DNA of 29,869 bases from an uncultured Collinsella sp. (GCA_900543615.1 UQSC01000012.1:1-29869); one strand, 5' to 3'; counted from the first letter of the stretch, positions 7,377 to 14,870 are shown. Program-made: numbers and translations. The notes: generated by a model not told the origin, from the letters alone.

Positions 7377-8744
7377 ATGATCATCATCAAAAACGGCGCG
7401 CTCGTGACGCCACAGGGGCTTCGCCGCGCCGATCTTGCCATGGATGGCGATAAGATCGTGCGGATCGCCGCGGCGATTGAGCCTGCCGAGGGTGATACCG
7501 TCGAGGATGCCACGGGCTGCTGGGTGTTTCCCGGCTTTATCGACGGCCACACGCACATGCAGTGCTGGACCGGCATGGATTGGACGGCCGATAGCTTTGA
7601 GACCGGCACGTGCGCGGCTGCCTGCGGCGGTACGACGACCATCGTGGACTACGCGACGGCCGATCGTGGCGTGACCATGCCCGATGCCTTGGCCGAGTGG
7701 CATCGCCGTGCCGACGGAACCTGCACGGCTAACTACGCCTTTCATATGGCACTCGCCGAGTGGAACGAGCGCAACCGCGCCGATCTTTCGGCCATGCGCG
7801 AGGCGGGCGTATCGTCGTTCAAGACCTACTTTGCCTATGACCACCTGCGCCTGGACGATGCCGAGACGCTCGAGGTGCTCGAGGAACTCAAGCGCCTGGG
7901 CGGTATCCTGTGCGTGCATTGCGAGAACGGCACGTTGGTGAATGAACTGCAGAAGCGCGTGTACGAGCAGGGTATACACGGGCCCGAGGGGCATGCGCTC
8001 AGCCGTCCGGACGTGTGTGAGGCCGAGGCGGTGAGCCGTCTGCTATACCTGGCGCACCTGGCCGGCGACGCACCGGTCAACGTGGTGCACCTTTCGACCA
8101 AGTTGGGGCTCGAGGCCATCCGTGCCGCCAAGGCGCGCGGGCAGAAGAATATCTATGTCGAGACCTGCCCTCAGTATCTGATGCTCGACGATACGTGCTA
8201 CTTGGAGCAGGGCGAGGACGGCTTTGCGGGTGCCAAGTATGTGATGAGCCCGCCGCTGCGCCATGCGGGTGACCGTGCGGCACTGCGCGAGGCGCTTGTG
8301 GCCGGCGAGATCGATACGATTGCGACCGACCACTGCAGCTTTAACCTGCATGGGCAAAAGGACCGCGGGCGCGACGACTTCCGCGCGATTCCCAACGGCG
8401 GGCCCGGTGTGGAGCATCGCCCCGTCGCGATCGCTACGAGCTTTGAGGGACAGCTGGGTCCTGAGGATCTGTGCCGCTTGATGAGCGAGAACCCGGCGCA
8501 CGTCTTTGGCATGTATCCGCGCAAGGGTTGTCTTGCCGAGGGCTCCGATGCCGATGTGTGCGTGTGGGATCCCCAGGCGCGCTGGACCATTCGCGCGGCG
8601 ACGCAGCATCAGGCTGTGGACTACACGCCGCTCGAGGGTTTTGAGGCACACGGCCGCGCCAAGGCTGTGTTTGTGAACGGCGTGCTGGCCGCGCGCGACG
8701 GCGAGCCCACCGGAGCCCAACCCGGCCGCTACGTCCCCCGCTAG
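7377..8744 (+). CDS. hydA: Dihydropyrimidinase / D-hydantoinase family amidohydrolase
   Basis: The 455-residue metal-dependent enzyme opens cyclic ureides. The binuclear centre is complete: H58 and H60 (FIDGHTHMQ), K149 as the carboxylated lysine (SSFKTYFAY), H181 (CVHCENG), H238 (VVHLSTK) and D318 (IATDHCSF). SPPLR at 291-295 is also typical. AAGGAG precedes the ATG and the gene is tightly spaced after the nucleotidyltransferase. In the E. coli ygf/yge cluster the counterpart is HyuA/YgeZ. Here a substrate such as a hydantoin-, uracil- or urate-derived ring is likely. It ends convergently with yqeC. Confidence 0.93.
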   Translation: MIIIKNGALVTPQGLRRADLAMDGDKIVRIAAAIEPAEGDTVEDATGCWVFPGFIDGHTHMQCWTGMDWTADSFETGTCAAACGGTTTIVDYATADRGVTMPDALAEWHRRADGTCTANYAFHMALAEWNERNRADLSAMREAGVSSFKTYFAYDHLRLDDAETLEVLEELKRLGGILCVHCENGTLVNELQKRVYEQGIHGPEGHALSRPDVCEAEAVSRLLYLAHLAGDAPVNVVHLSTKLGLEAIRAAKARGQKNIYVETCPQYLMLDDTCYLEQGEDGFAGAKYVMSPPLRHAGDRAALREALVAGEIDTIATDHCSFNLHGQKDRGRDDFRAIPNGGPGVEHRPVAIATSFEGQLGPEDLCRLMSENPAHVFGMYPRKGCLAEGSDADVCVWDPQARWTIRAATQHQAVDYTPLEGFEAHGRAKAVFVNGVLAARDGEPTGAQPGRYVPR

Positions 8745-8755
8745 CAGGAAGGCCG

Positions 8756-8799
8756 CCAGGGTAGCTAATTTGGGAGAGGGCTCTTTTAGCTACCCCTGG
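8756..8799. terminator. Palindrome between convergent hydantoinase and yqeC genes
   Basis: CCAGGGTAGCTAA (8756-8768) pairs with TTAGCTACCCCTGG (8786-8799), one bulged C, 17-base loop. It lies at a convergent junction and covers the yqeC stop codon (8790-8792). There is no U tract on either strand, so termination in both directions is inferred from position and stem length. Confidence 0.5.
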
Positions 8800-9527
8800 A
8801 GGCTGGTGGCGACGATGGGGCTGCCGAGGGCTGCCTCGAAGCAATCTGCCATCGTTGGGTCGGCAAGCGTGTCGACTTGGTTGAGCATGACGCGTGCGGT
8901 GCTGAGTTTCAGCGCCTGCATCTCGGAATTGAGCACCTGGGCGACGCGCTCGGGCGTGGCGATGTCGGTGAGCTCGCAGCCGCAACGCTCGCAAAAGAGC
9001 TCGGGGCGGTGGACAACCTCGGCGACGGGTTTGCCCAGTCCCGAGGCGCCGACGACCCAGACAACGTTTGCCGTGGCGGCGGGAATTACCGGCTCCCAGG
9101 CGGCATGCGCCTTGAGCGGGAGTCGCTTGCTGCCATCTGCCTCGGCCAACACATAGTCAAAGCGCTGCGCCAGTTTGCTGAGCGGCTCGGCGGGGGCGGA
9201 GAGCTTGCCTGTCTCCGGGTCCAAGACGCCTGCCTGGCAGATGCTTCCGCGGGCAAGTCCCGTGCATGCCTCGCAGGTGCAGCCGGGAACATGCAGGGTC
9301 CCCGGCTTCCAAGGCGCGGAGTCCAGGCGACGGCTCGACCCGTCCCATGGCACGCCGGCGACGGGAAACATGTGCGTGGTGGTACAGAGAAGTACCCTGC
9401 CGCCGGCGCGCATGAGCTCGAGACCCAGCGTTTTCAGCAATGTCGACTTGCCGCCACTGCCGATAATTGCGGTAATGCCCGGCTCGATCTTGAGCGCGGA
9501 GGCAAGGTTTCCGCTCGTCGTTTCCAT
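8790..9527 (-). CDS. yqeC: Selenium cofactor biosynthesis / selenium-dependent hydroxylase accessory protein YqeC
   Basis: The 245-residue P-loop protein has GSGGKST at 23-29, a CTTTHM segment at 48-53, and the family signature LAEADGSKRLPLKAH (127-141). YqeC occurs almost only with selD, yqeB and selenium-dependent molybdenum hydroxylases. Two cysteine groups stand out: C83, C85, C88, C97 and C179, C182, C184, which could hold a metal. Translation start is supported by GGCGGTGA. It is the only leftward gene among the catabolic genes after the regulator. It is divergent from yqeB, with a TATTAT/TATAAT region between them. The biochemical step is not established; a role in making the labile selenium cofactor is inferred for the family. 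Confidence 0.9.
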   Translation of the reverse strand: METTSGNLASALKIEPGITAIIGSGGKSTLLKTLGLELMRAGGRVLLCTTTHMFPVAGVPWDGSSRRLDSAPWKPGTLHVPGCTCEACTGLARGSICQAGVLDPETGKLSAPAEPLSKLAQRFDYVLAEADGSKRLPLKAHAAWEPVIPAATANVVWVVGASGLGKPVAEVVHRPELFCERCGCELTDIATPERVAQVLNSEMQALKLSTARVMLNQVDTLADPTMADCFEAALGSPIVATSLQG

Positions 9528-9540
9528 CTGTTCACCGCCG

Positions 9541-9571
9541 TATAATACTGTGATAATAAATAATCATCAGA
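9541..9571. promoter_or_regulatory. Divergent yqeC/yqeB promoter region with AT-rich dyad
   Basis: A perfect TATAAT lies at 9541-9546 on the plus strand, with no good -35. It reads TATTAT shifted by a base on the minus strand. Next to it is an AT-rich imperfect dyad with CTGTGAT at 9548-9554 and ATCATCAG downstream. Position between divergent genes suggests shared control. Confidence 0.4.
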
Positions 9572-9629
9572 GTAGCGGTCGAACCGCTTTTGCTCTGCTC
9601 AAACCGTAGCACAGGGAGGTGCCCCGGGA

Positions 9630-10424
9630 ATGCTCGTTTATGTTCGCGGTGCCGGCGATATCGCCACGGGCGTCGCCGCTCGCTTGGTGCGCGCCGGCGT
9701 GTCGGTTGTCATGGCCGATATCGCGGTTCCCACGTGCATCCGTCGCACAATCAGTTTTTGCGAGGCCATTCGCCTGGGCGAGGTCGAGGTCGAAGGCATT
9801 CGCGCTCGCTTGGCACAGACGCCGGCTGAGGCGCTTGCGATTACCGAGGCCGGAGACGTCGCCGTTGTGGTGGACCCCCAGGCCAAGATGCTCGGTGAGT
9901 TGAAACCCGCGGCTGTGGTCGACGCGATTTTGGCTAAGCGCAACTTGGGTACCACGCGCGACATGGCGCCTGCCGTCATCGCCGTGGGGCCGGGCTTTAC
10001 CGCGCCGGTTGACTGCGATGCCGTGGTCGAGACCATGCGCGGGCATTTTCTCGGCCGTGTCATTACCCAAGGTTCGCCCCAGCCCAACACGGGCGTGCCA
10101 GGCATTATCGCCGGCTATGGTAAAGAGCGCGTTATCCACAGCCCCGCCGCCGGCGTGTTTCGGTCCGACCACGCAATCGGCGACATCGTGAGCGCCGGAG
10201 ACGTGATTGGCTATGCGGGCGATACGCCCATGTGCACGCAGATCGATGGCTGTCTGCGCGGGCTTTTGGCGAACGGCGTGCAGGTGACTGAGGGCTTTAA
10301 ATGCGGCGATGTCGATCCGCGCGGCGATGCCAGCTATATCAACTACATTTCGGACAAGGCGACGTCGGTCGGCGGCGGCGTGCTCGAGGCACTCGCCATG
10401 CTCACCGGTGTATTCCAGGGATAG
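9630..10424 (+). CDS. yqeB: YqeB/EF2563 family selenium-dependent molybdenum hydroxylase system protein
   Basis: The 264-residue protein opens with a Rossmann-like VRGAGDIATGVAARL (5-19). It continues with VVVDPQAKML and AVIAVGPGFTAPVDCDAVVET, then the family stretch RGHFLGRVITQG. The middle to C-terminal part looks like a small barrel-sandwich segment (HSPAAGVF, DIVSAGDVIGYAGD). This matches the EF2563/YqeB family, a genomic marker for selenium-dependent molybdenum hydroxylases. GGGAGGT supports the ATG. It is followed after 9 bases by xdhC. The exact step in cofactor maturation is not known. Confidence 0.92.
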   Translation: MLVYVRGAGDIATGVAARLVRAGVSVVMADIAVPTCIRRTISFCEAIRLGEVEVEGIRARLAQTPAEALAITEAGDVAVVVDPQAKMLGELKPAAVVDAILAKRNLGTTRDMAPAVIAVGPGFTAPVDCDAVVETMRGHFLGRVITQGSPQPNTGVPGIIAGYGKERVIHSPAAGVFRSDHAIGDIVSAGDVIGYAGDTPMCTQIDGCLRGLLANGVQVTEGFKCGDVDPRGDASYINYISDKATSVGGGVLEALAMLTGVFQG

Positions 10425-10433
10425 GAAATTGCA

Positions 10434-11477
10434 ATGGAAAAGCTCGATGTGGTGAATGCTGCGCTTGGCGCTCTGAAGGCCGGTAAGACGTGCGAGCTGG
10501 TGGTCGTGGCCGGCACGGCAGGGTCATCGCCGCGCGGCGTGGGCGCCTGGATGGCCGTCTTTGCCGATGGCAGCCAAGCGGGTACCATCGGCGGCGGCAA
10601 GATCGAGCTCTTTGCGCTGAATGAGGCACGCGAGCTCCTGAGCGCGGGACAGTCGCGTCTGGTCCGCTACACCATGGGCGGCGAGAACTCCGATACCGGC
10701 ATGATCTGCGGCGGAGCTATCTGCCTGTGCTACCTACATCTGGATGCAACCCAGGCACCGTTGTTCCAGGAAATTGCCGACGTCTTGGCCTATCGGCGCA
10801 TCGGCGACTTCGTCATCGACTTTGAGCCGTTTATCGCAAGCGCGCTCGAAAGCGACGCTACTGAATACCATGGCGAGGAATCGCGCCGCACCATTGCGGG
10901 TTGCCCCGGGCTTTCGCTGGTGGAGGAGGGGAGTAAGGTTACCTATACAAACGCCGCCTCCGAGATTCCTCCCGCGCACATCGAGACGCTCTGCCCCGAG
11001 GGCCTGACCTACATCTTTGGCTGCGGACACGTGGGCGCTGCGACGGCGAGGGTGCTCACGGCGGCGGGCTTTGCCGTCGTGGCTTGCGACGATCGCCCCG
11101 GCACGCTGACCCCCGATTGGGTGCCCGGTGTCTACGACCGTCGTCTGGTCGACTACAAGAACCTGAGCGAGCAGTGCCCCATCGGCCCGCGCGACCTGGT
11201 GGTCGTCGCCACGGCGGGTCACAAGTCCGATATCGACGTGGTGATTCAAGCCATGCGCGCCAAGCCTGCCTACCTAGGCTGCCTGGGCTCGCGCCGCAAG
11301 ACGGCCTTTGTGCGCGCCCGCCTGGAGCAGGAGGGCTTTACGCAGGAGCAGATCGACGAGCTACACCTGCCGATCGGCGTTGCCATTCAGGCCGAGGACC
11401 CCGAGGAGATCGCCATCTCCATCGCCGCCGAGATGATCCACCTGCGCCGCACCAAACTCGTCCCCCGCAAGCGCTAA
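10434..11477 (+). CDS. xdhC: XdhC/CoxI family molybdenum hydroxylase maturation protein
   Basis: The 347-residue protein has the N-terminal XdhC/CoxI domain (TAGSSPRGVGAWM at 28-40, TIGGGKIE at 51-58, GMICGGA at 89-95). The C-terminal Rossmann domain begins YIFGCGHVG (193-201) and includes YLGCLGSRRKTA. XdhC proteins bind molybdenum cofactor, help sulfurate it and deliver it to xanthine dehydrogenase-type enzymes. In selenium-dependent systems the terminal ligand is thought to be selenium rather than sulfur. It forms a pair with yqeB. The hydroxylase it would serve is not encoded in this window. Confidence 0.93.
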   Translation: MEKLDVVNAALGALKAGKTCELVVVAGTAGSSPRGVGAWMAVFADGSQAGTIGGGKIELFALNEARELLSAGQSRLVRYTMGGENSDTGMICGGAICLCYLHLDATQAPLFQEIADVLAYRRIGDFVIDFEPFIASALESDATEYHGEESRRTIAGCPGLSLVEEGSKVTYTNAASEIPPAHIETLCPEGLTYIFGCGHVGAATARVLTAAGFAVVACDDRPGTLTPDWVPGVYDRRLVDYKNLSEQCPIGPRDLVVVATAGHKSDIDVVIQAMRAKPAYLGCLGSRRKTAFVRARLEQEGFTQEQIDELHLPIGVAIQAEDPEEIAISIAAEMIHLRRTKLVPRKR

Positions 11478-11494
11478 TCGCATCCCCATATATG

Positions 11495-11568
11495 AGTTGC
11501 GGTGAAATAGTTCCTAGATAAGCCTGACGGGCGGTCAGCCAGGAACTATTTCACCGCAACTGCTTTTT
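11495..11568 (+). repeat. Long nested palindrome, possible terminator or dispersed palindromic element
   Basis: A perfect 21-bp stem (11495-11515 with 11541-11561) encloses a 25-base loop that itself holds a CTGAC/GTCAG hairpin (11524-11528, 11534-11538). TTTTT follows at 11564-11568, so it can terminate xdhC transcription. The stem is longer and the nested form more elaborate than an ordinary terminator, which suggests a mobile or repeated palindromic element. Copies elsewhere cannot be checked here. Confidence 0.65.
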
Positions 11569-11622
11569 GGGATCCATTTGTGCGGGGGAGTTGTGGAGTT
11601 GTGCAGGCAGACGAGGTTTTTC

Positions 11623-11651
11623 TGGAAATACGCACCCAATGCGCGTATAGT
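11623..11651 (+). promoter_or_regulatory. Candidate sigma-70-type promoter for the rplE operon
   Basis: TGGAAA (11623-11628) and TATAGT (11646-11651) lie 17 bp apart, 137 bases upstream of rplE. The rest of the 311-base gap between xdhC and rplE shows no gene or rplX remnant in any frame. Confidence 0.55.
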
Positions 11652-11788
11652 ACCGATTGTTTTGTCGGCTCCTGCTGCGTCGAGTCCAAACCGCGAAATG
11701 CCATGAGCGGCGCGGATGCAGCCAGGAGGCACGAGGACAACCCATCGTGGCCACGCCCCGTGCTTAAAACCCCAAGAAGGAGTGAACA

Positions 11789-12346
11789 ATGGCAGAAGAG
11801 AAGTATGTGCCGCGTCTGAAGACCAAGTACAACAACGAGGTCAAGCAGCAGCTTCAGGACAAGTTCCAGTACGAGAACGTCATGATGATCCCCAAGTTTG
11901 AGAAGATTGTCGTGAACATGGGTGTCGGCGAGGCCGCTACCGATTCCAAGGCCATCGACGGTGCCGTGCGCGACCTGCGCGCCATCACCGGCCAGCAGCC
12001 GATGATCACCCGTGCCCGCAAGTCCATCGCTACCTTCCGCCTGCGCGCTGGTATGCCGATCGGCTGCAAGGTTACCCTGCGTGGCGACCGTATGTGGGAG
12101 TTCTTCGATCGTCTGACCTCCGTCGCGATCCCCCGTATCCGCGACTTCCGCGGTATCTCCGCCAAGAGCTTCGACGGCCGTGGTAACTTCTCCATGGGCG
12201 TCACCGAGCAGCTCATCTTCCCCGAGATCGACTTCGACTCCGTCGATCACCAGCGTGGTATGGACATCACTTTCGTGACCACCGCCAACACCGATGAGGA
12301 GGCCAAGGCCCTTCTGGACGCCTTCGGTTTCCCGTTCAAGAAATAG
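11789..12346 (+). CDS. rplE: 50S ribosomal protein L5
   Basis: The 185 residues align by eye with bacterial L5: MIPKFEKIVVNMGVGEA, TGQQPMITRARKSIATFRLR, PIGCKVTLRG, and IPRIRDFRG then GRGNFSMGVTEQLIFPEI. It binds 5S rRNA in the large-subunit central protuberance. AGAAGGAG precedes the ATG. In most bacteria it follows rplX directly. Here it is the first gene of its transcript, behind its own promoter and an unrelated catabolic cluster. Confidence 0.98.
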   Translation: MAEEKYVPRLKTKYNNEVKQQLQDKFQYENVMMIPKFEKIVVNMGVGEAATDSKAIDGAVRDLRAITGQQPMITRARKSIATFRLRAGMPIGCKVTLRGDRMWEFFDRLTSVAIPRIRDFRGISAKSFDGRGNFSMGVTEQLIFPEIDFDSVDHQRGMDITFVTTANTDEEAKALLDAFGFPFKK

Positions 12347-12361
12347 GTTCACCTGCCCTAT

Positions 12362-12391
12362 AAGCGCCGTTCCCACAAGGGGGCGGCGTTT
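12362..12391 (+). other. Intercistronic hairpin between rplE and rpsN
   Basis: AAGCGCCGTTCCC and GGGGGCGGCGTTT form a 13-bp stem with three G-T pairs and an ACAA loop; only TTT lies at its 3' end. It could attenuate, slow decay, or act as a ribosomal-protein feedback site. Confidence 0.55.
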
Positions 12392-12425
12392 GGGGCGAAC
12401 AATACTCTATGTGAGGAGGATATAA

Positions 12426-12611
12426 GTGGCTAAGACATCGATGATCGTCAAGTGCAATCGCAAGCAGAAGTTCTCTACTCGTGAGTACACGCGCTGCCAG
12501 CGCTGCGGCCGTCCGCACTCTGTGTACCGCAAGTTCGGCCTGTGCCGTGTCTGCTTCCGTGAGCTTGCACTCAAGGGCGAGCTTCCCGGCGTTAAGAAGG
12601 CCAGCTGGTAA
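12426..12611 (+). CDS. rpsN: 30S ribosomal protein S14, zinc-binding short type
   Basis: The 61-residue protein is the short zinc form (also called rpsZ). Two CxxC pairs sit at C24/C27 and C40/C43, in YTRCQRCGRPHSVYRKFGLCRVCFRE. Start codon is GTG with a strong GAGGAGG upstream. S14 binds the 3' major domain of 16S rRNA in the small-subunit head. The order rplE-rpsN-rpsH is the normal spc order. Confidence 0.97.
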   Translation: MAKTSMIVKCNRKQKFSTREYTRCQRCGRPHSVYRKFGLCRVCFRELALKGELPGVKKASW

Positions 12612-12666
12612 GTCACTACCAGCGTTTCAAGCATCCGTTTGGAACAGGGAAAACGCGCTAGTTAGG

Positions 12667-12689
12667 CTTTGCCGTTAAGGGCGGCGAAG
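12667..12689 (+). other. Intercistronic hairpin between rpsN and rpsH
   Basis: CTTTGCCG and CGGCGAAG form an 8-bp stem with one G-T pair and a 7-base loop, 41 bases upstream of rpsH. S8 is a known translational repressor in spc operons, so a regulatory site is possible, but no recognisable S8 motif was identified. Confidence 0.3.
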
Positions 12690-12730
12690 AACCAAGAGCA
12701 CGTGTTCATCAAGAACGAAGGAGAATCTGT

Positions 12731-13129
12731 ATGAACCTTACAGACCCGATCGCAGATATGCTTACGCGCATCCGTAACGCTAACTCTGTGAACAAGGCCA
12801 CGGTCTCCATGCCGAGCAGCAAGAAGCTCGTCGAGATCGCTCGTGTTCTGCACGAGGAGGGCTACATCGAGGGCTACGATGTCGAGGACACCGTTCCCCA
12901 GAAGACTCTGCACATCACGCTTAAGTATGGTCCCAAGAAGGCTAAGGTCATCAACGGCATCCGCCGCATTTCCAAGCCGGGCCTGCGTAAGTACACCGGC
13001 GTTGCCGACATGCCCCGCGTCCGCGGTGGCCTTGGTACCGCCATTATTTCCACCAGCCATGGCGTCATGACCGACCGCGATGCTCGCAAGCACAACGTCG
13101 GCGGCGAGATCATCGCTTACGTCTGGTAA
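12731..13129 (+). CDS. rpsH: 30S ribosomal protein S8
   Basis: The 132-residue protein begins with the S8 pattern DPIADMLTRIRNANSV and ends with the RNA-binding core GTAIISTSHGVMTDRDARKHNVGGEIIAYVW. It binds the 16S central domain and in many bacteria represses its own operon. GAAGGAG precedes the ATG. Confidence 0.98.
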   Translation: MNLTDPIADMLTRIRNANSVNKATVSMPSSKKLVEIARVLHEEGYIEGYDVEDTVPQKTLHITLKYGPKKAKVINGIRRISKPGLRKYTGVADMPRVRGGLGTAIISTSHGVMTDRDARKHNVGGEIIAYVW

Positions 13130-13162
13130 TTCGCTCGGTAGGTAGAAGGAAAGGAGATCACC

Positions 13163-13699
13163 GTGTCTCGTATCGGTAATAAGCCTGTCCAGATTCCCGC
13201 CGGAGTCGAAGTGGCAGTCAACGGCAACAACGTTGTCGTCAAGGGCCCCAAGGGCCAGCTCGAGCTCGATGTCTTTGAGAAGCTCGCTATCAACGTCGAG
13301 GACAACGTCCTCACCGTTTCCCGTCCCGACGACGAGCGTGAGACCCGTGCCCGCCACGGCCTCACCCGCGCCCTCATCCACAACATGGTTGTTGGCGTTT
13401 CCGAGGGCTTCGAGAAGAAGCTCGAGCTCGCCGGCGTCGGTTACCGCGTGCAGCAGAAGGGCAAGAACCTCGAGTTCTCCCTGGGCTTCTCGCACCCCGT
13501 GATCGTCGAGGCTCCCGAGGGCATCACCTTCGAGGTTCCCGACAACACCCACGTGAACGTCAAGGGTATCAACAAGCAGCAGGTCGGTCAGATCGCCGCT
13601 GAGATCCGCGGTCATCGTCCTCCCGAGCCTTACAAGGGCAAGGGTATCCACTATGTTGGCGAGCACATCCGCCGCAAGCTGGGTAAGGCCGCCAAGTAG
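13163..13699 (+). CDS. rplF: 50S ribosomal protein L6
   Basis: The 178-residue protein starts at GTG (AAGGAGAT upstream) with MSRIGNKPVQIPAGVEV. It has two repeated L6 folds and the C-terminal signature RPPEPYKGKGIHYVGEHIRRKLGKA split as PEPYKGKGI and RRKLGKAAK. It sits near the factor-binding site of the large subunit. Confidence 0.98.
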   Translation: MSRIGNKPVQIPAGVEVAVNGNNVVVKGPKGQLELDVFEKLAINVEDNVLTVSRPDDERETRARHGLTRALIHNMVVGVSEGFEKKLELAGVGYRVQQKGKNLEFSLGFSHPVIVEAPEGITFEVPDNTHVNVKGINKQQVGQIAAEIRGHRPPEPYKGKGIHYVGEHIRRKLGKAAK

Positions 13700-13724
13700 T
13701 CGTAACCGACTCACTCGCATAAGA

Positions 13725-13746
13725 CCAGCACCCCGTCAGGTGCTGG
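13725..13746 (+). other. Intercistronic hairpin between rplF and rplR
   Basis: CCAGCACC and GGTGCTGG form a perfect 8-bp stem with loop CCGTCA; TTTTT occurs 12 bases later, immediately before the rplR ribosome binding site. It may be a processing or attenuation element. Confidence 0.45.
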
Positions 13747-13774
13747 CAAGATCAACCTTTTTAGGAGTTTACGT

Positions 13775-14143
13775 ATGAACAAGCATAAGGCGAAGCTGGA
13801 AGGCCTCAAGCGTCGTCAGCGTCGTGTTCGCGGCAAGGTCTCGGGTACCGCCGAGCGTCCGCGTCTTCGCGTGACCCGTACTAACGCCAACATCTATGCC
13901 CAGATCATCGACGACAGCAAGGGCTCCAGCCTGACGCTCGTCTCTGCCTCGACCCTCGAGGCCGAGTTCAAGGGCACCCACACCTCGAACAAGGAGGCTG
14001 CGGAGAAGGTCGGTCAGCTCGTTGGCAAGCGCGCCATCGAGGCCGGCATCACCAAGGTCGCCTTCGATCGCGGTGGCCGTATCTACCATGGCCGCGTCAA
14101 GGCCCTCGCCGACGGTGCTCGTGCCGCCGGTCTCGAGTTCTAG
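13775..14143 (+). CDS. rplR: 50S ribosomal protein L18
   Basis: The 122-residue 5S-rRNA-binding protein has the basic N-terminus KHKAKLEGLKRRQRRVRGK, then RPRLRVTRTNANIYAQIIDD, and the C-terminal FDRGGRIYHGRVKALADGAR. TAGGAG precedes the ATG. It works with L5 in the 5S particle. Confidence 0.98.
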   Translation: MNKHKAKLEGLKRRQRRVRGKVSGTAERPRLRVTRTNANIYAQIIDDSKGSSLTLVSASTLEAEFKGTHTSNKEAAEKVGQLVGKRAIEAGITKVAFDRGGRIYHGRVKALADGARAAGLEF

Positions 14144-14157
14144 GAGGTATGTAGCAC

Positions 14158-14682
14158 ATGGCTCGTAATCAGAAGCAGCAGCGCGAGGCCTCCGAGTTCG
14201 AGGAGCGCGTCGTTTACATCAACCGCGTGTCGAAGACCGTCAAGGGTGGTCGTCGCATGAGCCTCGTCGCTCTCGTCGTCGTTGGCGACGGTAAGGGCAA
14301 CGTCGGCGTTGGCATGGGCAAGTCCGCTGAGGTGCCCCTGGCCATCTCCAAGGCGTCTCTCGATGCCAAGAAGAACATGTTCCACGTGCCGGTGACCGAA
14401 GAGGGCACCATCCCGCACGAGGTTCTCGGTCACTTTGGTGCCGGCCGCATCATCATCAAGCCCGCTGTCGAGGGTACCGGCGTTATCGCCGGCGGCGCTG
14501 TGCGCCCCCTCTTCGAGCTTGCTGGCATCAAGAACGTCCTGTCCAAGTCCCTCGGTACCGACAACGGCCTTAACATCATCAAGGCTGCCGTCGAGGGCCT
14601 CAAGGAGCTCTCCAGCCCTGAGGACGTCGCGGCTCGCCGTGGCCTGACGGTCTCCGAGATGTTCGTCGGTAAGGAGAACTAA
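14158..14682 (+). CDS. rpsE: 30S ribosomal protein S5
   Basis: The 174-residue protein carries the N-terminal S5 domain (FEERVVYINRVSKTVKGGRR, VALVVVGDGKGNVGVGMGKS). Its C-terminal fold includes GAGRIIIKPAVEGTGVIAGG and the family segment VRPLFELAGIKNVLSKSLGT. It is involved in decoding accuracy. AGGAGG supports the ATG, 14 bases after rplR. Confidence 0.98.
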   Translation: MARNQKQQREASEFEERVVYINRVSKTVKGGRRMSLVALVVVGDGKGNVGVGMGKSAEVPLAISKASLDAKKNMFHVPVTEEGTIPHEVLGHFGAGRIIIKPAVEGTGVIAGGAVRPLFELAGIKNVLSKSLGTDNGLNIIKAAVEGLKELSSPEDVAARRGLTVSEMFVGKEN

Positions 14683-14684
14683 GC

Positions 14685-14867
14685 ATGGCTGACACCATCA
14701 AGATCAAGCAGGTCCGCAGCACCAATGGTTGCAAGCAGGACCAGGTCCGTACTGTCCGTGCCCTCGGTCTCCACAGGATCCGCGAGGTTCGCGAGATTGC
14801 TGACAACGAGTCCGTCCGCGGCATGATCTTCAAGGTCAAGCACCTTGTCGAGATTGTAGAGGAGTAG
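14685..14867 (+). CDS. rpmD: 50S ribosomal protein L30
   Basis: The 60-residue protein has the L30 pattern IKIKQVRSTNGCKQDQVRTV then ALGLHRIREVREIADNESVRG. It starts two bases after rpsE, and its AAGGAG lies inside the rpsE end, so translation is probably coupled. Confidence 0.97.
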   Translation: MADTIKIKQVRSTNGCKQDQVRTVRALGLHRIREVREIADNESVRGMIFKVKHLVEIVEE

Positions 14868-14870
14868 CAA

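Noticed and set aside
1533..11477. Selenocysteine (in-frame TGA) codons in the selenium-linked genes
   Set aside because: All genes are full length by family comparison and need no TGA read-through; these accessory proteins are not selenoproteins here.
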